From DATKRB01 sp036501425 (lineage in GTDB: Bacteria > Actinomycetota > Acidimicrobiia > Acidimicrobiales > RAAP-2), in NCBI GenBank assembly GCA_036501425.1, contig DASYAI010000003.1:1-47520 (forward strand): 47,520 bases of DNA, given 5' to 3'. The translations under genes were made by a program, and so were the position numbers. How positions within the stretch are numbered: position 1 is the stretch's first letter; each line of letters begins with the position of its first letter. The notes under the pieces were generated by a model. It made no database searches and was not told where the DNA came from. It was given only the letters and a program-made list of their open reading frames with translations. Shown piece after piece: positions 30,862 to 41,195 of the stretch.

Positions 30862-32946
30862 ATGGGACGTGCACGAGACAGAAGGACGATGGGACCTCCG
30901 GATGGGCGTGCCTTTGCCTACTCCCGCGAAGTGAGAGTGCAGGGGCGGACCCGGTTCTGGTACGTGACCGGTATCGCGGTGGCTGCGGTGTGTCTGGCCG
31001 TGGCGGTACCTCTTTCCGCTGCCGCAGATTCGGTGACCGGCACCATCGCCGGTGCCGGCGGCAGCGGCGTCGCGAACAACGTCGCGGCCGCGCCGGACGG
31101 CAGCAGGGTCTTCACCGCCGACGGCACGGCGAACACGGTCGCCGTCATCGACACGACCACCCACGCGGTGACCACCATCCCCGCTGCGGGGGATCCCGTG
31201 TCGGTCGTCGTCACCCCGGACGGGTCCAGGCTGTACGTGGCCGAGGTTACGGACAGCTCGGTGTTGGTCATCGACACCGCCACGAACGCGGCGGTGTCCA
31301 CCATCGCGGTGGGCAACTCGCCGACCGGGATCGCCATCTCCCCCGACGGCTCCAGGGTGTACACGGCCAACGACGGCGGCGGCGGCTCAGTCTCGGTCAT
31401 CGACACGGCGACGAACGCGGTCGTCGCGACGACGACCGTGCCCCAACCTCGGAACCTGACCGTCTCGCCGGACGGCAGCCGGCTCTATGTCGCGCAGTAT
31501 TCGCCCACGAACCATGGCGTGACGGTGATCGACACTGCCACCGACACCGTTGTCACGACGATCGCCACCGCGGCCTTCGCGGACGCCCTGGTCGGACTAG
31601 CGTCGTCCCCGGACGGAAGCCGGCTCTACGGCGCCGCCGCGGCCGGCCTGGTCACCATCGACACGGCGACCAACACGGTCGTCGGGTCTTCCCTACCGGT
31701 CGGCACCGCGCCCTCGGGTGTGGCCGTCACGCCGGACGGCACCCGTGCCTATGTCACCAACCGCGGCGACGACACCGTTGCCGTGATCGACCTCGCGACG
31801 AGCACAGTGGTCGCCACGGTCCCGGTCGGCGACGGTCCGGCTGGCCTCGCGATCACCCCGGACGGCCGCTACGCCTACGTGAACAACGCCGTCGCGGGGA
31901 CCGTCTCGGTCATCGCCCTCGACACATTCCCGGCCATCGCGACCACGACCCTGCCGGTCGGCACCGACGAGATTAGCTACGCGGCGGACGTCGCGACCGC
32001 CGGCTCCCCGGCGCCCCAGGTCACGGTGACCGCCGGCACCTTCCCGCCCGGGCTCTCCCTCGACCCCAGCACCGGCGCCATCACCGGCACACCCACCGAC
32101 ACCGGCACCTACACGTTCACCGTCACCGCAGCCAGCACCGTCAGCGGTATCCCCGCAACCGTCACCCGGAACTTCATGATCGCCGTGAGCGCGGCTCCGG
32201 TCGCCCCGCCGGCCGCGGGTGCCCATCTGGCGGACACGCCCGATGCCACCGGGTATTGGGTCGTCCAACCCGACGGGTCGGTCACGGCCTACGGTGCCGC
32301 CGTCGATCACGGGTCAGCCGTCACCGACCACCTCACCCTCAGCCAATCCGTCGATGGCATCACCGCCACCCCTGACGGCAAGGGCTACTGGGAGGTCGCG
32401 TCAGACGGGGGGGTGTTCAGCTTCGGCGACGCCCAGTTCTACGGCTCCGAGGGCGGCAAGCCGCTCAATCAACCGGTGGTGGCGATGGCGGCGACTCCGG
32501 ACGGAAGGGGCTACTGGCTCGTCGCCCGGGACGGAGGCGTCTTCAGCTTCGGCGACGCCCAGTTCTACGGCTCCGAGGGCGGCAAGCCGCTCGACGAGAT
32601 GGTCGTGGGCATGACGGCTGATCCGGGCGGGGAGGGCTACTGGTTGGTCGCCAGCGATGGTGGGGTGTTCGCCTTCGGCGACGCCCAGTTCTACGGCTCC
32701 GAGGGCGGGCGGCCCCTCAACCAGGTGGTCGAGGGGATCTCCCGCACCACCGACGGAGGCGGCTACTGGTTGGTCGCCAGCGATGGTGGGGTGTTCGCCT
32801 TCGGCGACGCCCGGTTCTACGGGTCCCTGGGCGCCGCGCCTACTTCCCCTCCCACCATCGGCCTGTTCGCGACCCCGGACAGCGGCGGCTACACCATCGT
32901 CGCCAGCACCGGCCACGCCGCTTCCTACGGGGACGCGACCGGCTGA
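30862..32946 (+). CDS. Secreted repeat protein: YVTN-type beta-propeller, Ig-like (He_PIG) domain, 42-residue C-terminal repeats
   Basis: 694 residues from ATG 30862 (ATG 30889 or GTG 30933 are alternatives). A basic start and hydrophobic stretch VTGIAVAAVCLAVAVPL ending SAAAD form a signal peptide. Then come six to seven YVTN-like propeller blades, each ending 'TPDGSRLYVA...VIDTATN', to about residue 355. A putative Ig domain follows (GTFPPGLSLDPSTGAITGTP). Four C-terminal repeats of exactly 42 residues (GYWLVASDGGVFAFGDAQFY) end the chain. No sortase signal or C-terminal anchor is visible. A surface/matrix adhesin role is inferred from the architecture and the c-di-GMP riboswitch. GC is lower than in neighbouring genes. 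Confidence 0.85.
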   Translation: MGRARDRRTMGPPDGRAFAYSREVRVQGRTRFWYVTGIAVAAVCLAVAVPLSAAADSVTGTIAGAGGSGVANNVAAAPDGSRVFTADGTANTVAVIDTTTHAVTTIPAAGDPVSVVVTPDGSRLYVAEVTDSSVLVIDTATNAAVSTIAVGNSPTGIAISPDGSRVYTANDGGGGSVSVIDTATNAVVATTTVPQPRNLTVSPDGSRLYVAQYSPTNHGVTVIDTATDTVVTTIATAAFADALVGLASSPDGSRLYGAAAAGLVTIDTATNTVVGSSLPVGTAPSGVAVTPDGTRAYVTNRGDDTVAVIDLATSTVVATVPVGDGPAGLAITPDGRYAYVNNAVAGTVSVIALDTFPAIATTTLPVGTDEISYAADVATAGSPAPQVTVTAGTFPPGLSLDPSTGAITGTPTDTGTYTFTVTAASTVSGIPATVTRNFMIAVSAAPVAPPAAGAHLADTPDATGYWVVQPDGSVTAYGAAVDHGSAVTDHLTLSQSVDGITATPDGKGYWEVASDGGVFSFGDAQFYGSEGGKPLNQPVVAMAATPDGRGYWLVARDGGVFSFGDAQFYGSEGGKPLDEMVVGMTADPGGEGYWLVASDGGVFAFGDAQFYGSEGGRPLNQVVEGISRTTDGGGYWLVASDGGVFAFGDARFYGSLGAAPTSPPTIGLFATPDSGGYTIVASTGHAASYGDATG
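32383..32886 (+). repeat. Four 126-bp coding repeats in the secreted protein
   Basis: Units begin at 32383, 32509, 32635 and 32761, exactly 126 bp apart. The segment coding FGDAQFYGSEGG and the neighbouring GGTTGGTCGCCAGCGATGG are identical or nearly so at DNA level between units, implying recent duplication or gene conversion. Copy number could vary between strains. Confidence 0.9.
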
Positions 32947-33063
32947 GGCGCCGTGGTTGCGTGAGCCTGGTCGCAGCCACCACCCACCAGACGCCCCGCG
33001 GTCGCTCAGGAGCCGTCCAGCCGTCCCCGAGCAGCGAATGGCGCTTGCGGGCAGGATGGCGCC

Positions 33064-33624
33064 ATGAGCCGGCCCCGTCCCGACCAACTCCAACCGATGG
33101 CCAGGCACCTCGCGTACGAGATCGGGATGTGGCGCTGGTCCGAGGAGTTGATGCCCGCCGTCCCCACTTCAGCGCGGCTCAACGACAACGCCCTGATCGA
33201 GGTTTGCCTCCTGCACACCGGGAACCTCATCGACTTCTTCGTCCAGGAGCCCACCACCGAAGACACCATCCTCGCCCCCGACTACGTCTCGAACTGGGTA
33301 GAGCGGACGGCTCATGACGCCGACATCGAGCTGCTGCGCGGTGCCCGAACGGGCCTGACGGAGCTCCTGAGCCACCTCTCGACCCAGCGCCTGGAGCGAG
33401 CGAAGATCGACGCGTGCCAGCAGGTCTGGGTCGATGCCCTGTTGGCCCTGGGACGGGTCTGGAGCCGGTTTCTGGGCGCCCTGAGCCCCGAGCGCCGGGC
33501 CTGGTTCACCGAGGAGCTGAGCCGCTACCCGACCCCCGAGCCCGGGTCGGCCAGCATGACGCCGGCCCACACCCCGTCGCCTGACTCGGTGGTGGTGACT
33601 ATGGACCAGTCTCCCGACTCCTAG
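33064..33624 (+). CDS. Conserved-looking hypothetical protein, helical
   Basis: 186 residues, no signal peptide or membrane segment. ARHLAYEIGMWRWSEELM, then ALIEVCLLHTGNLIDFFVQEP and DDILA-like (here DTILAPDYVSNW), resembles a widespread family of unnamed proteins with 'lH.rNLidFf'. The function is unknown to me. The C-terminal 30 residues are low complexity (TPEPGSASMTPAHTPSPD). It lies between the riboswitch-controlled gene and the convergent sigma operon. Confidence 0.55.
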   Translation: MSRPRPDQLQPMARHLAYEIGMWRWSEELMPAVPTSARLNDNALIEVCLLHTGNLIDFFVQEPTTEDTILAPDYVSNWVERTAHDADIELLRGARTGLTELLSHLSTQRLERAKIDACQQVWVDALLALGRVWSRFLGALSPERRAWFTEELSRYPTPEPGSASMTPAHTPSPDSVVVTMDQSPDS

Positions 33625-33646
33625 GGCCGGCGCGGATCGGACCTGA

Positions 33647-34543
33647 TCAACACCCGGTGTTGGCCTCAACAAGCTCAGGCGTGTCGGCGGCGAGCGGGGT
33701 GGGCTGCGCCATCAGCATGACCGTGGTCGAGGAGATGGGAATCCCACCCACCACATAGTCGCCGGCCGGCGCAGTGCCGAGGTTGGTCGAGCTGCTCCCG
33801 ACCCGCCATTGCGCATGCAACCCCTTGGCCGCCACGATCGGTGCCGCCACGTCGACCGGTTGGTTGAGCACGCCGGCGCAGTGCAGCGCTTCGCCCGCCC
33901 CGAACGAGCTGTCGACCGACAGGTACGACTCACCGGGGTCGGCCGCTCGCCCGACGGCAATGTCAGCGTGCCCGGTGAAGCCGGCGGGGATCACGAAACC
34001 AACGGTGCATTCGGTGCCGCCGGCCTGGCACAAGCCGGCATGGATCGGCTGGAAGTCGGGGCCGTCGTCGTACACGATCGTCCCGACCAGACTGGGCGAG
34101 ACGGGCAACACGGTCACCGAGATATCCAAGTGGTGAGCGGCGAACACCGCATCGAGTTGGCTGGCCGCCGCCCCGGGATCGGTGATCTGCGCCACGATGT
34201 CGCCGTTGCTTCGGGCCGAAAAGTCGACCAGCGACACGTGGGGGAGCGGGTGGTGGTGCTTGGTCTGCGCCGACTTCCCCGGCGTGCTCGGCGCCCCCAG
34301 TTGCGACCCGGTCACGACGACGGCCACCACGATGGCGGCCGCGGCGCCGGCGATGGTCGCCCGGATCCGCCGTCGGCGGACCTCGACGCGGCCGGGACGA
34401 ACGAGATCTCCGTCATCGGCCAACACTCGTGCCAGCAGGGTGACCGATTCGGGCCAATCGGCAGAATCAGCTACCTGGGCAAGCGGGACCGGATTCTGGG
34501 CACCAAGGGCGCGGTCGAGGACGTCGTCGGTCCAGGTGGTCAT
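33647..34543 (-). CDS. Single-pass membrane protein co-translated with an ECF sigma factor
   Basis: 298 residues. A cytoplasmic N-terminus (~60 residues, acidic then RVEVRRRRIRAT) is followed by one transmembrane segment (AGAAAAIVVAVVVTG, about 68-84) and a ~210-residue outside domain with a few cysteines. Its ATG overlaps the sigma factor stop (ATGA at 34540-34543), the classic anti-sigma position. It has an AAAGGAG ribosome binding site. No ZAS (H..C..C) zinc motif is present, so if it is an anti-sigma factor it is of another type. Confidence 0.6.
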   Translation of the reverse strand: MTTWTDDVLDRALGAQNPVPLAQVADSADWPESVTLLARVLADDGDLVRPGRVEVRRRRIRATIAGAAAAIVVAVVVTGSQLGAPSTPGKSAQTKHHHPLPHVSLVDFSARSNGDIVAQITDPGAAASQLDAVFAAHHLDISVTVLPVSPSLVGTIVYDDGPDFQPIHAGLCQAGGTECTVGFVIPAGFTGHADIAVGRAADPGESYLSVDSSFGAGEALHCAGVLNQPVDVAAPIVAAKGLHAQWRVGSSSTNLGTAPAGDYVVGGIPISSTTVMLMAQPTPLAADTPELVEANTGC

Positions 34544-35145
34544 CGAGGCTCCTTTGAGCTGAAGGGTCGGGCGTCGGTGAGGGCCAGGCGGGCGGCCGAC
34601 GGCGAGCGGGCCTCGACGGCATCGGCTCGGCTCAGCGCCGCTCGTAGGCGCTGGCGGGCTCGGTGGAGCCGTACCTTGACGGCGGTGGTCGAGCAACCGA
34701 GCACCGCTGCGGTCTCGGTCGGGCCGAGCCCCTCCCAGGTGGTGAGCCGCAGCACCTCCTGGTCGTCCTCCGATAGGGAGTCGAGGGCGGTCCGCAGGGG
34801 GCCTTGCCAACCGGCAGTTTCCGCGTGGTCGCGCTCGTGCCGGGGCGGGTCGAGGGTCGCCACCCGGTCGCCGAGGCGGGCGACGCGTGCACGGCGCCGC
34901 CGCAGGTTCGCCACGGATCCGCGGGCCAACCCGAAGAGCCAGAGCCTCGGGTCCTGGGGAGCCTGGGCCAGGGTCCGCCAAGCCGTGGTGAAGGTCTCGG
35001 CCACGGCATCGTCGGCCAGGTCGTGGGGCAGCCGTCGGCGGCAGTAGCCCAGCACCTGGGCATGGTGAGCACGAAACAGCTCGGTGAAGCGCTGCTCGTC
35101 GGAGCGCGAGACATCGGGCGACTGGCCGGCGGCGGGTTCGTTCAT
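34540..35145 (-). CDS. ECF-type RNA polymerase sigma factor
   Basis: 201 residues from ATG 35145. Region 2 reads RFTELFRAHHAQVLGYCRRR...DDAVAETFTTAWRTL and region 4 LDSLSEDDQEVLRLTTWEGL.PTETAAVLGCSTTAVKVRLHRARQRL, the expected two-domain ECF layout. The linker is Arg-rich (VANLRRRRARVARLGD). The target promoter is unknown; the immediate upstream sequence would be the first place to look for an autoregulated promoter. It is coupled to the membrane protein downstream. Confidence 0.9.
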   Translation of the reverse strand: MNEPAAGQSPDVSRSDEQRFTELFRAHHAQVLGYCRRRLPHDLADDAVAETFTTAWRTLAQAPQDPRLWLFGLARGSVANLRRRRARVARLGDRVATLDPPRHERDHAETAGWQGPLRTALDSLSEDDQEVLRLTTWEGLGPTETAAVLGCSTTAVKVRLHRARQRLRAALSRADAVEARSPSAARLALTDARPFSSKEPR

Positions 35146-35278
35146 CTCGCCAGGTATGGGTCCGGCACGGCCCCCTGGGTTACACCCAAGCGCGCCGCTC
35201 CCAGGTTGTTCCGGCGGACCGGCGCCCTCCACGCGAGCTGCCGAACGTGATGACGCCGCTGGCCAGGGATGATGTCGT

Positions 35279-36367
<1,089 letters not shown>

Positions 36368-36514
36368 GCTCACTCCTTCTGGGGCCGGTCGGCCCGTGTG
36401 GTGTGCGCCCGCCGGCCCCCGGGCGCGGCTGCGAAGAGGAGCGTAGGGGACGATGACGCCTCTCGCATCCAGGGGGCTGGCGGCGGCGGCACCCGAGGCG
36501 CCAGGCTGGGGGCG

Positions 36515-36979
36515 GTGGGGTCCGCACGGCGCGCCTGGTCGTCGGCCCTGACGGTGGCGGCGGTGCTCGCGCTGGCCCCGGTCGGGGCCTCGGCGGTCGG
36601 TGCCAACGCTCCGGCGGAGCGCCTGGGGCGCGCCGGGCCGTCGACGACCGTCTCGGCGGTACGGGGATCCCTGTCGGCGACGATGACCGCGCCCCGCTCG
36701 GTGCGCCGGGGCGCAACCTTCGCCCTGGCGGTCACCTACGACGATCCCGTCGCCAGCGGCGCGGTGGGGCCGTCGACCATTCGCTTCGGCGACGGCTCGC
36801 GCCGCAGCTTCGCCCAGCCCCAGTTCTGCCGTGCCCGTCCCGGCCCGGTGCGCGGGACGACGAGATTCACCCACCGTTACTCGAGGACCGGTTCGTACCG
36901 GGTGACGCTCGACGTGGTGGCCGACTGCACCGCCGCCCCGGTGGTCCGCCTTGCCGTGACGGTCCGCGCCGTCTCGTGA
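36515..36979 (+). CDS. Small secreted protein with a PKD-like domain
   Basis: 154 residues from GTG 36515. Signal peptide: RRAWSSALTVAAVLALAPVGASA. The remainder is one beta-sandwich with IRFGDGSRRSF and FTHRYSRTGSYRVTLDV, the PKD-like 'GDG...H.Y...G.Y.V.l' pattern. Two cysteines (in QFCRA and ADCTA) may form a disulphide. Role unknown; PKD domains usually bind other proteins or glycans. The start codon is uncertain because no good ribosome binding site is seen. Confidence 0.55.
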   Translation: MGSARRAWSSALTVAAVLALAPVGASAVGANAPAERLGRAGPSTTVSAVRGSLSATMTAPRSVRRGATFALAVTYDDPVASGAVGPSTIRFGDGSRRSFAQPQFCRARPGPVRGTTRFTHRYSRTGSYRVTLDVVADCTAAPVVRLAVTVRAVS

Positions 36980-37028
36980 GTCGCCCGGCGGGGGACGGGC
37001 ACTGTCGCGCCCCGGAAGCCGAACCGGG

Positions 37029-37388
37029 TCAGCCGACGGGTTGGCGGAGCTCCCAGCGGTTGCCTGCGGGATCATCGCAGTTCAACACCCGCAGCTGCGG
37101 CCGCTCGGAGAGCGAGTAGGTCTCCCCGCGGTGCTCGATCCGCCGACGGACGGGCTCGAGGTCGTCGACCTCCACCGCGACGTGGGCCTTGGCGGCCGGC
37201 CGATGGCGCTCGTCGCCGCTCAGGTGGATCTGGGTGCCGTCGGCGGCCACGAACCAGTGGACGGTTCGATCGGCCATGGACGGGCCGGGATCGAGGGGCT
37301 CGTACTCGAGCACTTCGACCAGCCAGCGGGCCTCGTCCTCCACCCCGCCGACCGGCACCCCGAGGTTCACGTGATGCAACCGAGCCAC
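37029..37388 (-). CDS. VOC/glyoxalase-like protein
   Basis: 119 residues from GTG 37388, one VOC unit. ARLHHVNLGVPVGG gives the first metal His; HIHLSG-like (here TQIHLSGDE) and the C-terminal DPAGNRWELRQPVG give further ligands. The family spans glyoxalases, dioxygenases and resistance proteins; the substrate is unknown. It is divergent from acetyl-CoA synthetase. Confidence 0.75.
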   Translation of the reverse strand: MARLHHVNLGVPVGGVEDEARWLVEVLEYEPLDPGPSMADRTVHWFVAADGTQIHLSGDERHRPAAKAHVAVEVDDLEPVRRRIEHRGETYSLSERPQLRVLNCDDPAGNRWELRQPVG

Positions 37389-37497
37389 GTTCCGATCGTA
37401 GCGCCCTCGAGCTTCGGTGGGACGCCCCGGGGAGGCCCGGCTCGCCTGGCGGGCGAGCGGGGACGGTAACGTGCCCTCGTTCGCGAGGGGAGGAATC

Positions 37498-39498
37498 ATG
37501 AGCAACTCGTCGAGCCCGTCGACGGGGCGGGAGGCGCTGTCGGCCCTCCTCCACGAGGCCCGGCGGTTCGATCCGCCGGCCCAGTTCGTCGAGCGAGCGG
37601 TCGCCCGACCGGGCATCCACGACGCGGCGGCCCAGGACCCCGAGGCGTGGTGGGCCGAGCAGGCGACCACCTTGCAGTGGGACCGGCCCTTCGACGAGGT
37701 GCTCGACTGGCAGGCCCCGTTCGCCCGATGGTTCGTGGGGGGAACCCTGAACGCCGCGGTCAACTGCGTCGACCGTCACGTCGCCGCGGGACGCGGCGCC
37801 AAGGTCGCCTACCACTGGGTGGGGGAGCCCGAGGGGGACGTGCGCACCATCACCTACGCCGACCTGCAGGCCATGGTGTGCCAGGCGGCCAACGCGCTGC
37901 GCGAGCTCGGGGTGGAGGCCGGCGACCGGGTCGCCATCTACATGCCGATGATCCCCGAAACGGTGGTGGCGATGTTGGCGTGCGCCCGACTGGGAGCGCC
38001 CCACTCGGTGATCTTCGGCGGCTTCTCCGCCGAGGCGCTCGCCGGCCGGATCCTCGACGCCGACGCCCGGGTGGTGATCACCGCCGACGGCGGCTTTCGC
38101 CGGGGGGCCGCCAGCCCGCTCAAGCCCAACGTCGACCAGGCTGTCGCCGACTGCCCCGACGTCCGCCACGTCCTGGTGGTGCGGCGCACCGGCGGGGCGG
38201 TCGACTGGGACCCCGAGCGCGACGTGTGGTGGCACGAGCTCGTCGAGCGCCAGCCGACCAGCCACGAGGCCCAGTCCTTCGACGCCGAGCACCCCTTGTA
38301 CATCATGTATACGAGCGGCACGACGGCCAAGCCCAAGGGGATCTTGCACACGACGGGCGGCTACCTCGTGCACTGTGCCACCACCCACCGCCTCGTCTTC
38401 GACGTCCGGCCGGACGAGGACGTCTTGTGGACCGCGGCCGACGTCGGCTGGGTGACCGGGCACAGCTACATCGTCTACGGCCCTTTGGCCAACGGCACCA
38501 CCTCGGTCATGTACGAGGGCACCCCCGACGCCGGGGGCCGGGACCGGTGGTGGCGGATCGTCGAGGACTACCGGGTGTCGGTGCTCTACACCGCCCCGAC
38601 CACCATCCGCACGCTCATGAAGTGGGGGGAGGAGCACCCGGCGGCCCATGACCTCTCCAGCCTCCGGCTGCTCGGGTCGGTCGGCGAGCCCATCAACCCC
38701 GAAGCGTGGATGTGGTACCGCAAGAACGTGGGGGGCGACCGCTGCCCCATCGTCGACACGTGGTGGCAGACCGAGACCGGCGGGATCATGATCACGCCGC
38801 TGCCGGGCATCACGAGCACCAAGCCCGGGGCCGCGATGACCCCCTTTCCGGGGATCAGCGTGGACGTGGTGGACAACGACGGGAGCTCCGTGGCCAACGG
38901 GCAGGGTGGCTACCTGGTGGTCGACCGGCCGTGGCCGGGCATGTTGCGGGGCATCTGGGGCGATCCCGAGCGCTACCGCGAGACCTACTGGTCGCGCTTC
39001 GCCGGCCGGTACTTTGCCGGCGACGGCGCCAAGCGCGACGAGGACGGCGACCTGTGGCTGCTCGGGCGGATCGACGACGTGATGAACGTCTCGGGGCACC
39101 GGATCTCGACCACCGAGATCGAGCACGCGTTGGTCGGTGACCCCCGGGTGGCCGAGGCCGCCGTGGTCGGGGCGTCAGACGCCACCACCGGGCAGGCCAT
39201 CGTGGCCTTCGTCACCCCCAAGGGCGATCGGGTGGCGAGCGACGCCGAGGGGGCCGAGCTGGTCGAGCAGCTACGCAACGGGGTGGCTCGGAGCATCGGG
39301 CCGATCGCCAAGCCGCGCCAGATCATCTTGACCCCCGAGCTCCCCAAGACCCGGAGCGGCAAGATCATGCGCCGGCTGTTGCGGGACGTGGCCGAGAATC
39401 GGCCGTTGGGCGACGTCACCACGCTGGTCGACCCCGACGTGGTCGACATGATCGACGACAAGATGCGCACGTCGGGTGGAGCCGACGAGGAGCCCTGA
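37498..39498 (+). CDS. acs: Acetyl-CoA synthetase (AMP-forming)
   Basis: 666 residues, the normal Acs length. It makes acetyl-CoA from acetate, ATP and CoA through acetyl-AMP. Visible are the P-loop-like YTSGTTAKPKGI, ADVGWVTGHSYIVYGPL, LGSVGEPINPEAW, DTWWQTETGG (the Trp that restricts the pocket to acetate/propionate) and the C-terminal PKTRSGKIMRR, whose Lys is the family's acetylation-controlled residue. Ribosome binding site GAGGGGAGGA precedes ATG 37498. Acetate is preferred over propionate by overall similarity to Acs rather than PrpE. Confidence 0.93.
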   Translation: MSNSSSPSTGREALSALLHEARRFDPPAQFVERAVARPGIHDAAAQDPEAWWAEQATTLQWDRPFDEVLDWQAPFARWFVGGTLNAAVNCVDRHVAAGRGAKVAYHWVGEPEGDVRTITYADLQAMVCQAANALRELGVEAGDRVAIYMPMIPETVVAMLACARLGAPHSVIFGGFSAEALAGRILDADARVVITADGGFRRGAASPLKPNVDQAVADCPDVRHVLVVRRTGGAVDWDPERDVWWHELVERQPTSHEAQSFDAEHPLYIMYTSGTTAKPKGILHTTGGYLVHCATTHRLVFDVRPDEDVLWTAADVGWVTGHSYIVYGPLANGTTSVMYEGTPDAGGRDRWWRIVEDYRVSVLYTAPTTIRTLMKWGEEHPAAHDLSSLRLLGSVGEPINPEAWMWYRKNVGGDRCPIVDTWWQTETGGIMITPLPGITSTKPGAAMTPFPGISVDVVDNDGSSVANGQGGYLVVDRPWPGMLRGIWGDPERYRETYWSRFAGRYFAGDGAKRDEDGDLWLLGRIDDVMNVSGHRISTTEIEHALVGDPRVAEAAVVGASDATTGQAIVAFVTPKGDRVASDAEGAELVEQLRNGVARSIGPIAKPRQIILTPELPKTRSGKIMRRLLRDVAENRPLGDVTTLVDPDVVDMIDDKMRTSGGADEEP

Positions 39499-39559
39499 TC
39501 GCTCGGGGCGCCACCGGGACCGGTGACCGCCCGGACCGCCCGGGTCCGGTGGCGTCGCC

Positions 39560-41020
39560 TCAGCCGGCCTCGGGAAGGGTCGGTTGGGTCCCGAGGACAT
39601 CGCGGTCGAGGTCGGCTGCGAGGTCGTGGACCAGGCGCTGAGCGAGGTTTGCCGCCGCGACCCCCGGGCGGGGGACCGGCGGGGCGTCCTGGTCGACCGG
39701 GGCGTCGGCGTCCTGCGCATCGCGGGCCGGGGCGTCGTCGGCCGGTTCGCCTTCGGCGGCTCCCTCCACGCCGATCAGCCGGTAGGTGCCGGACAGCACG
39801 AACCAGGCCGCGTACGCGAACACGATGATCGCCGCGACACCGATCGCTTGGGTGGGTCCGATCCACGAACCCAAGCCGCCTCCCAGCAACGCCGCCACCG
39901 GGACACCGCCCACGGTGACCATGGCGAAGAGCCCCATCACCCGACCTCGGTACCGGTCCGGGGTGACGGTGAGCAGGACCGTCTGTCCGACGGCGCTCAC
40001 CATGAAGAACGAGAAGCCGAAGATGCAGACGCCGCCCGCCGTGACCCACAGCGAGCGCGACAGCGCCACCAGGGCGTAGCCACCGCCCATGATCAGCGCC
40101 CCTCCGATCAACGACACCCGGCGTCGTCGATCGGTGATGATCTCGCCGGCGAGCACCGCGCCGACGATGGCGCCCGGACCGCCGGCGGACTGGAGGAGCC
40201 CGAATCCTCCGGCACCCGAGTGCAGGACATTGCTGGCGATGACTGGCAGCAGGGCCGACTGGAACACGACGGCGGACATGACGATCGCCAGGATCAGCAG
40301 GTGCTTCACCTGGCGGTTGTGACGGGCGTAGCGCAGGCCGGCGCGGGTCTGGGCCGCGAACGACTCCCGCCGCTGCGGGGTCCAGTTGGTGACCGGCCGG
40401 ACGAACCACCAGGCCAGGACCACCGCAAAGAAGCTCACCGCGTTCAGGTAGAACGCGGACGCCAGCCCCCACTGGTTGATGACGAGCGCCCCCAGGGAGG
40501 GGCCCACGATGCGGGTGACGTTCTGGATCACGCTCACGCCGGCGATCGCCTGGGTGATCTCGGACTCCGGCACGATGTGCGGCACGATGGAGGTCATCGC
40601 CGGCTGGGCGATCGCTTGGGCGACCCCGCCCAGCGCTGCCAGGCCGAGCAGCGACGACACGCTCTGGGCGTGCAGGCCGACGAGCACGCCGATGGCGACC
40701 GGGGGCGCGGCCATGGCCAGGTTGCCCACGATCACGATGTGGCGACGGTCGAAGCGGTCGGCGATCGATCCGGCGAACGGCGAGAGCACCAAGGACGGCG
40801 CGAACTGGGCGACCAGGCTCAGCGCCACCGCGAACGGCCACGGGGTCAGCTGGTGGATGCCCCAGGCGAGGGCCACGTACTGGAACCAGGTCCCGATGGA
40901 GGAGATCCCATTCCCCAACTGGACGAGGGCGAAGTCGCGATGGCGGAGCACCTGCAGGGACTTGGGCAGCAGCCGCTCGACCCTGGTCGTCCCCGCACCC
41001 GACGTCGGCGCTGTAGCCAC
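39560..41020 (-). CDS. MFS_3 / EntS-like efflux transporter
   Basis: 486 residues from GTG 41020 with about 12 membrane segments. LQVLRHRDFALVQLGNGISSIGTWFQYVAL is the characteristic start of the MFS_3 (enterobactin-exporter-like) family, followed by SPFAGSIADRFDRRHIV (motif A). A ~70-residue acidic C-terminal tail (about 415-486, many Asp/Ala) extends past the last helix. It is convergent with acs. Substrate unknown. Confidence 0.82.
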   Translation of the reverse strand: MATAPTSGAGTTRVERLLPKSLQVLRHRDFALVQLGNGISSIGTWFQYVALAWGIHQLTPWPFAVALSLVAQFAPSLVLSPFAGSIADRFDRRHIVIVGNLAMAAPPVAIGVLVGLHAQSVSSLLGLAALGGVAQAIAQPAMTSIVPHIVPESEITQAIAGVSVIQNVTRIVGPSLGALVINQWGLASAFYLNAVSFFAVVLAWWFVRPVTNWTPQRRESFAAQTRAGLRYARHNRQVKHLLILAIVMSAVVFQSALLPVIASNVLHSGAGGFGLLQSAGGPGAIVGAVLAGEIITDRRRRVSLIGGALIMGGGYALVALSRSLWVTAGGVCIFGFSFFMVSAVGQTVLLTVTPDRYRGRVMGLFAMVTVGGVPVAALLGGGLGSWIGPTQAIGVAAIIVFAYAAWFVLSGTYRLIGVEGAAEGEPADDAPARDAQDADAPVDQDAPPVPRPGVAAANLAQRLVHDLAADLDRDVLGTQPTLPEAG

Positions 41021-41144
41021 CCGGCGCTCCCCCCACTAGGCCCGCCCTGAGCCCCGCTGCGCGCGTGGCCCCGGGTCGACGCTACCGCTCGGAGATGTCC
41101 GCCGCTCCGAGCCGCGTCCGGCCGGGCTCGTGCGGCGACCGGGC

Positions 41145-41159
41145 GGTGTGGTACACACC
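41145..41159. promoter_or_regulatory. Perfect palindrome upstream of the alpha/beta hydrolase
   Basis: GGTGTG-GTA-CACACC, 6-bp arms with a 3-bp spacer, ends 36 bp before the GTG start at 41196. Position and symmetry suit a repressor operator; no regulator gene is adjacent. Confidence 0.45.
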
Positions 41160-41195
41160 TAGCGCCCAGGCAGGGACGAGAGGAGGTGCCCGGTC

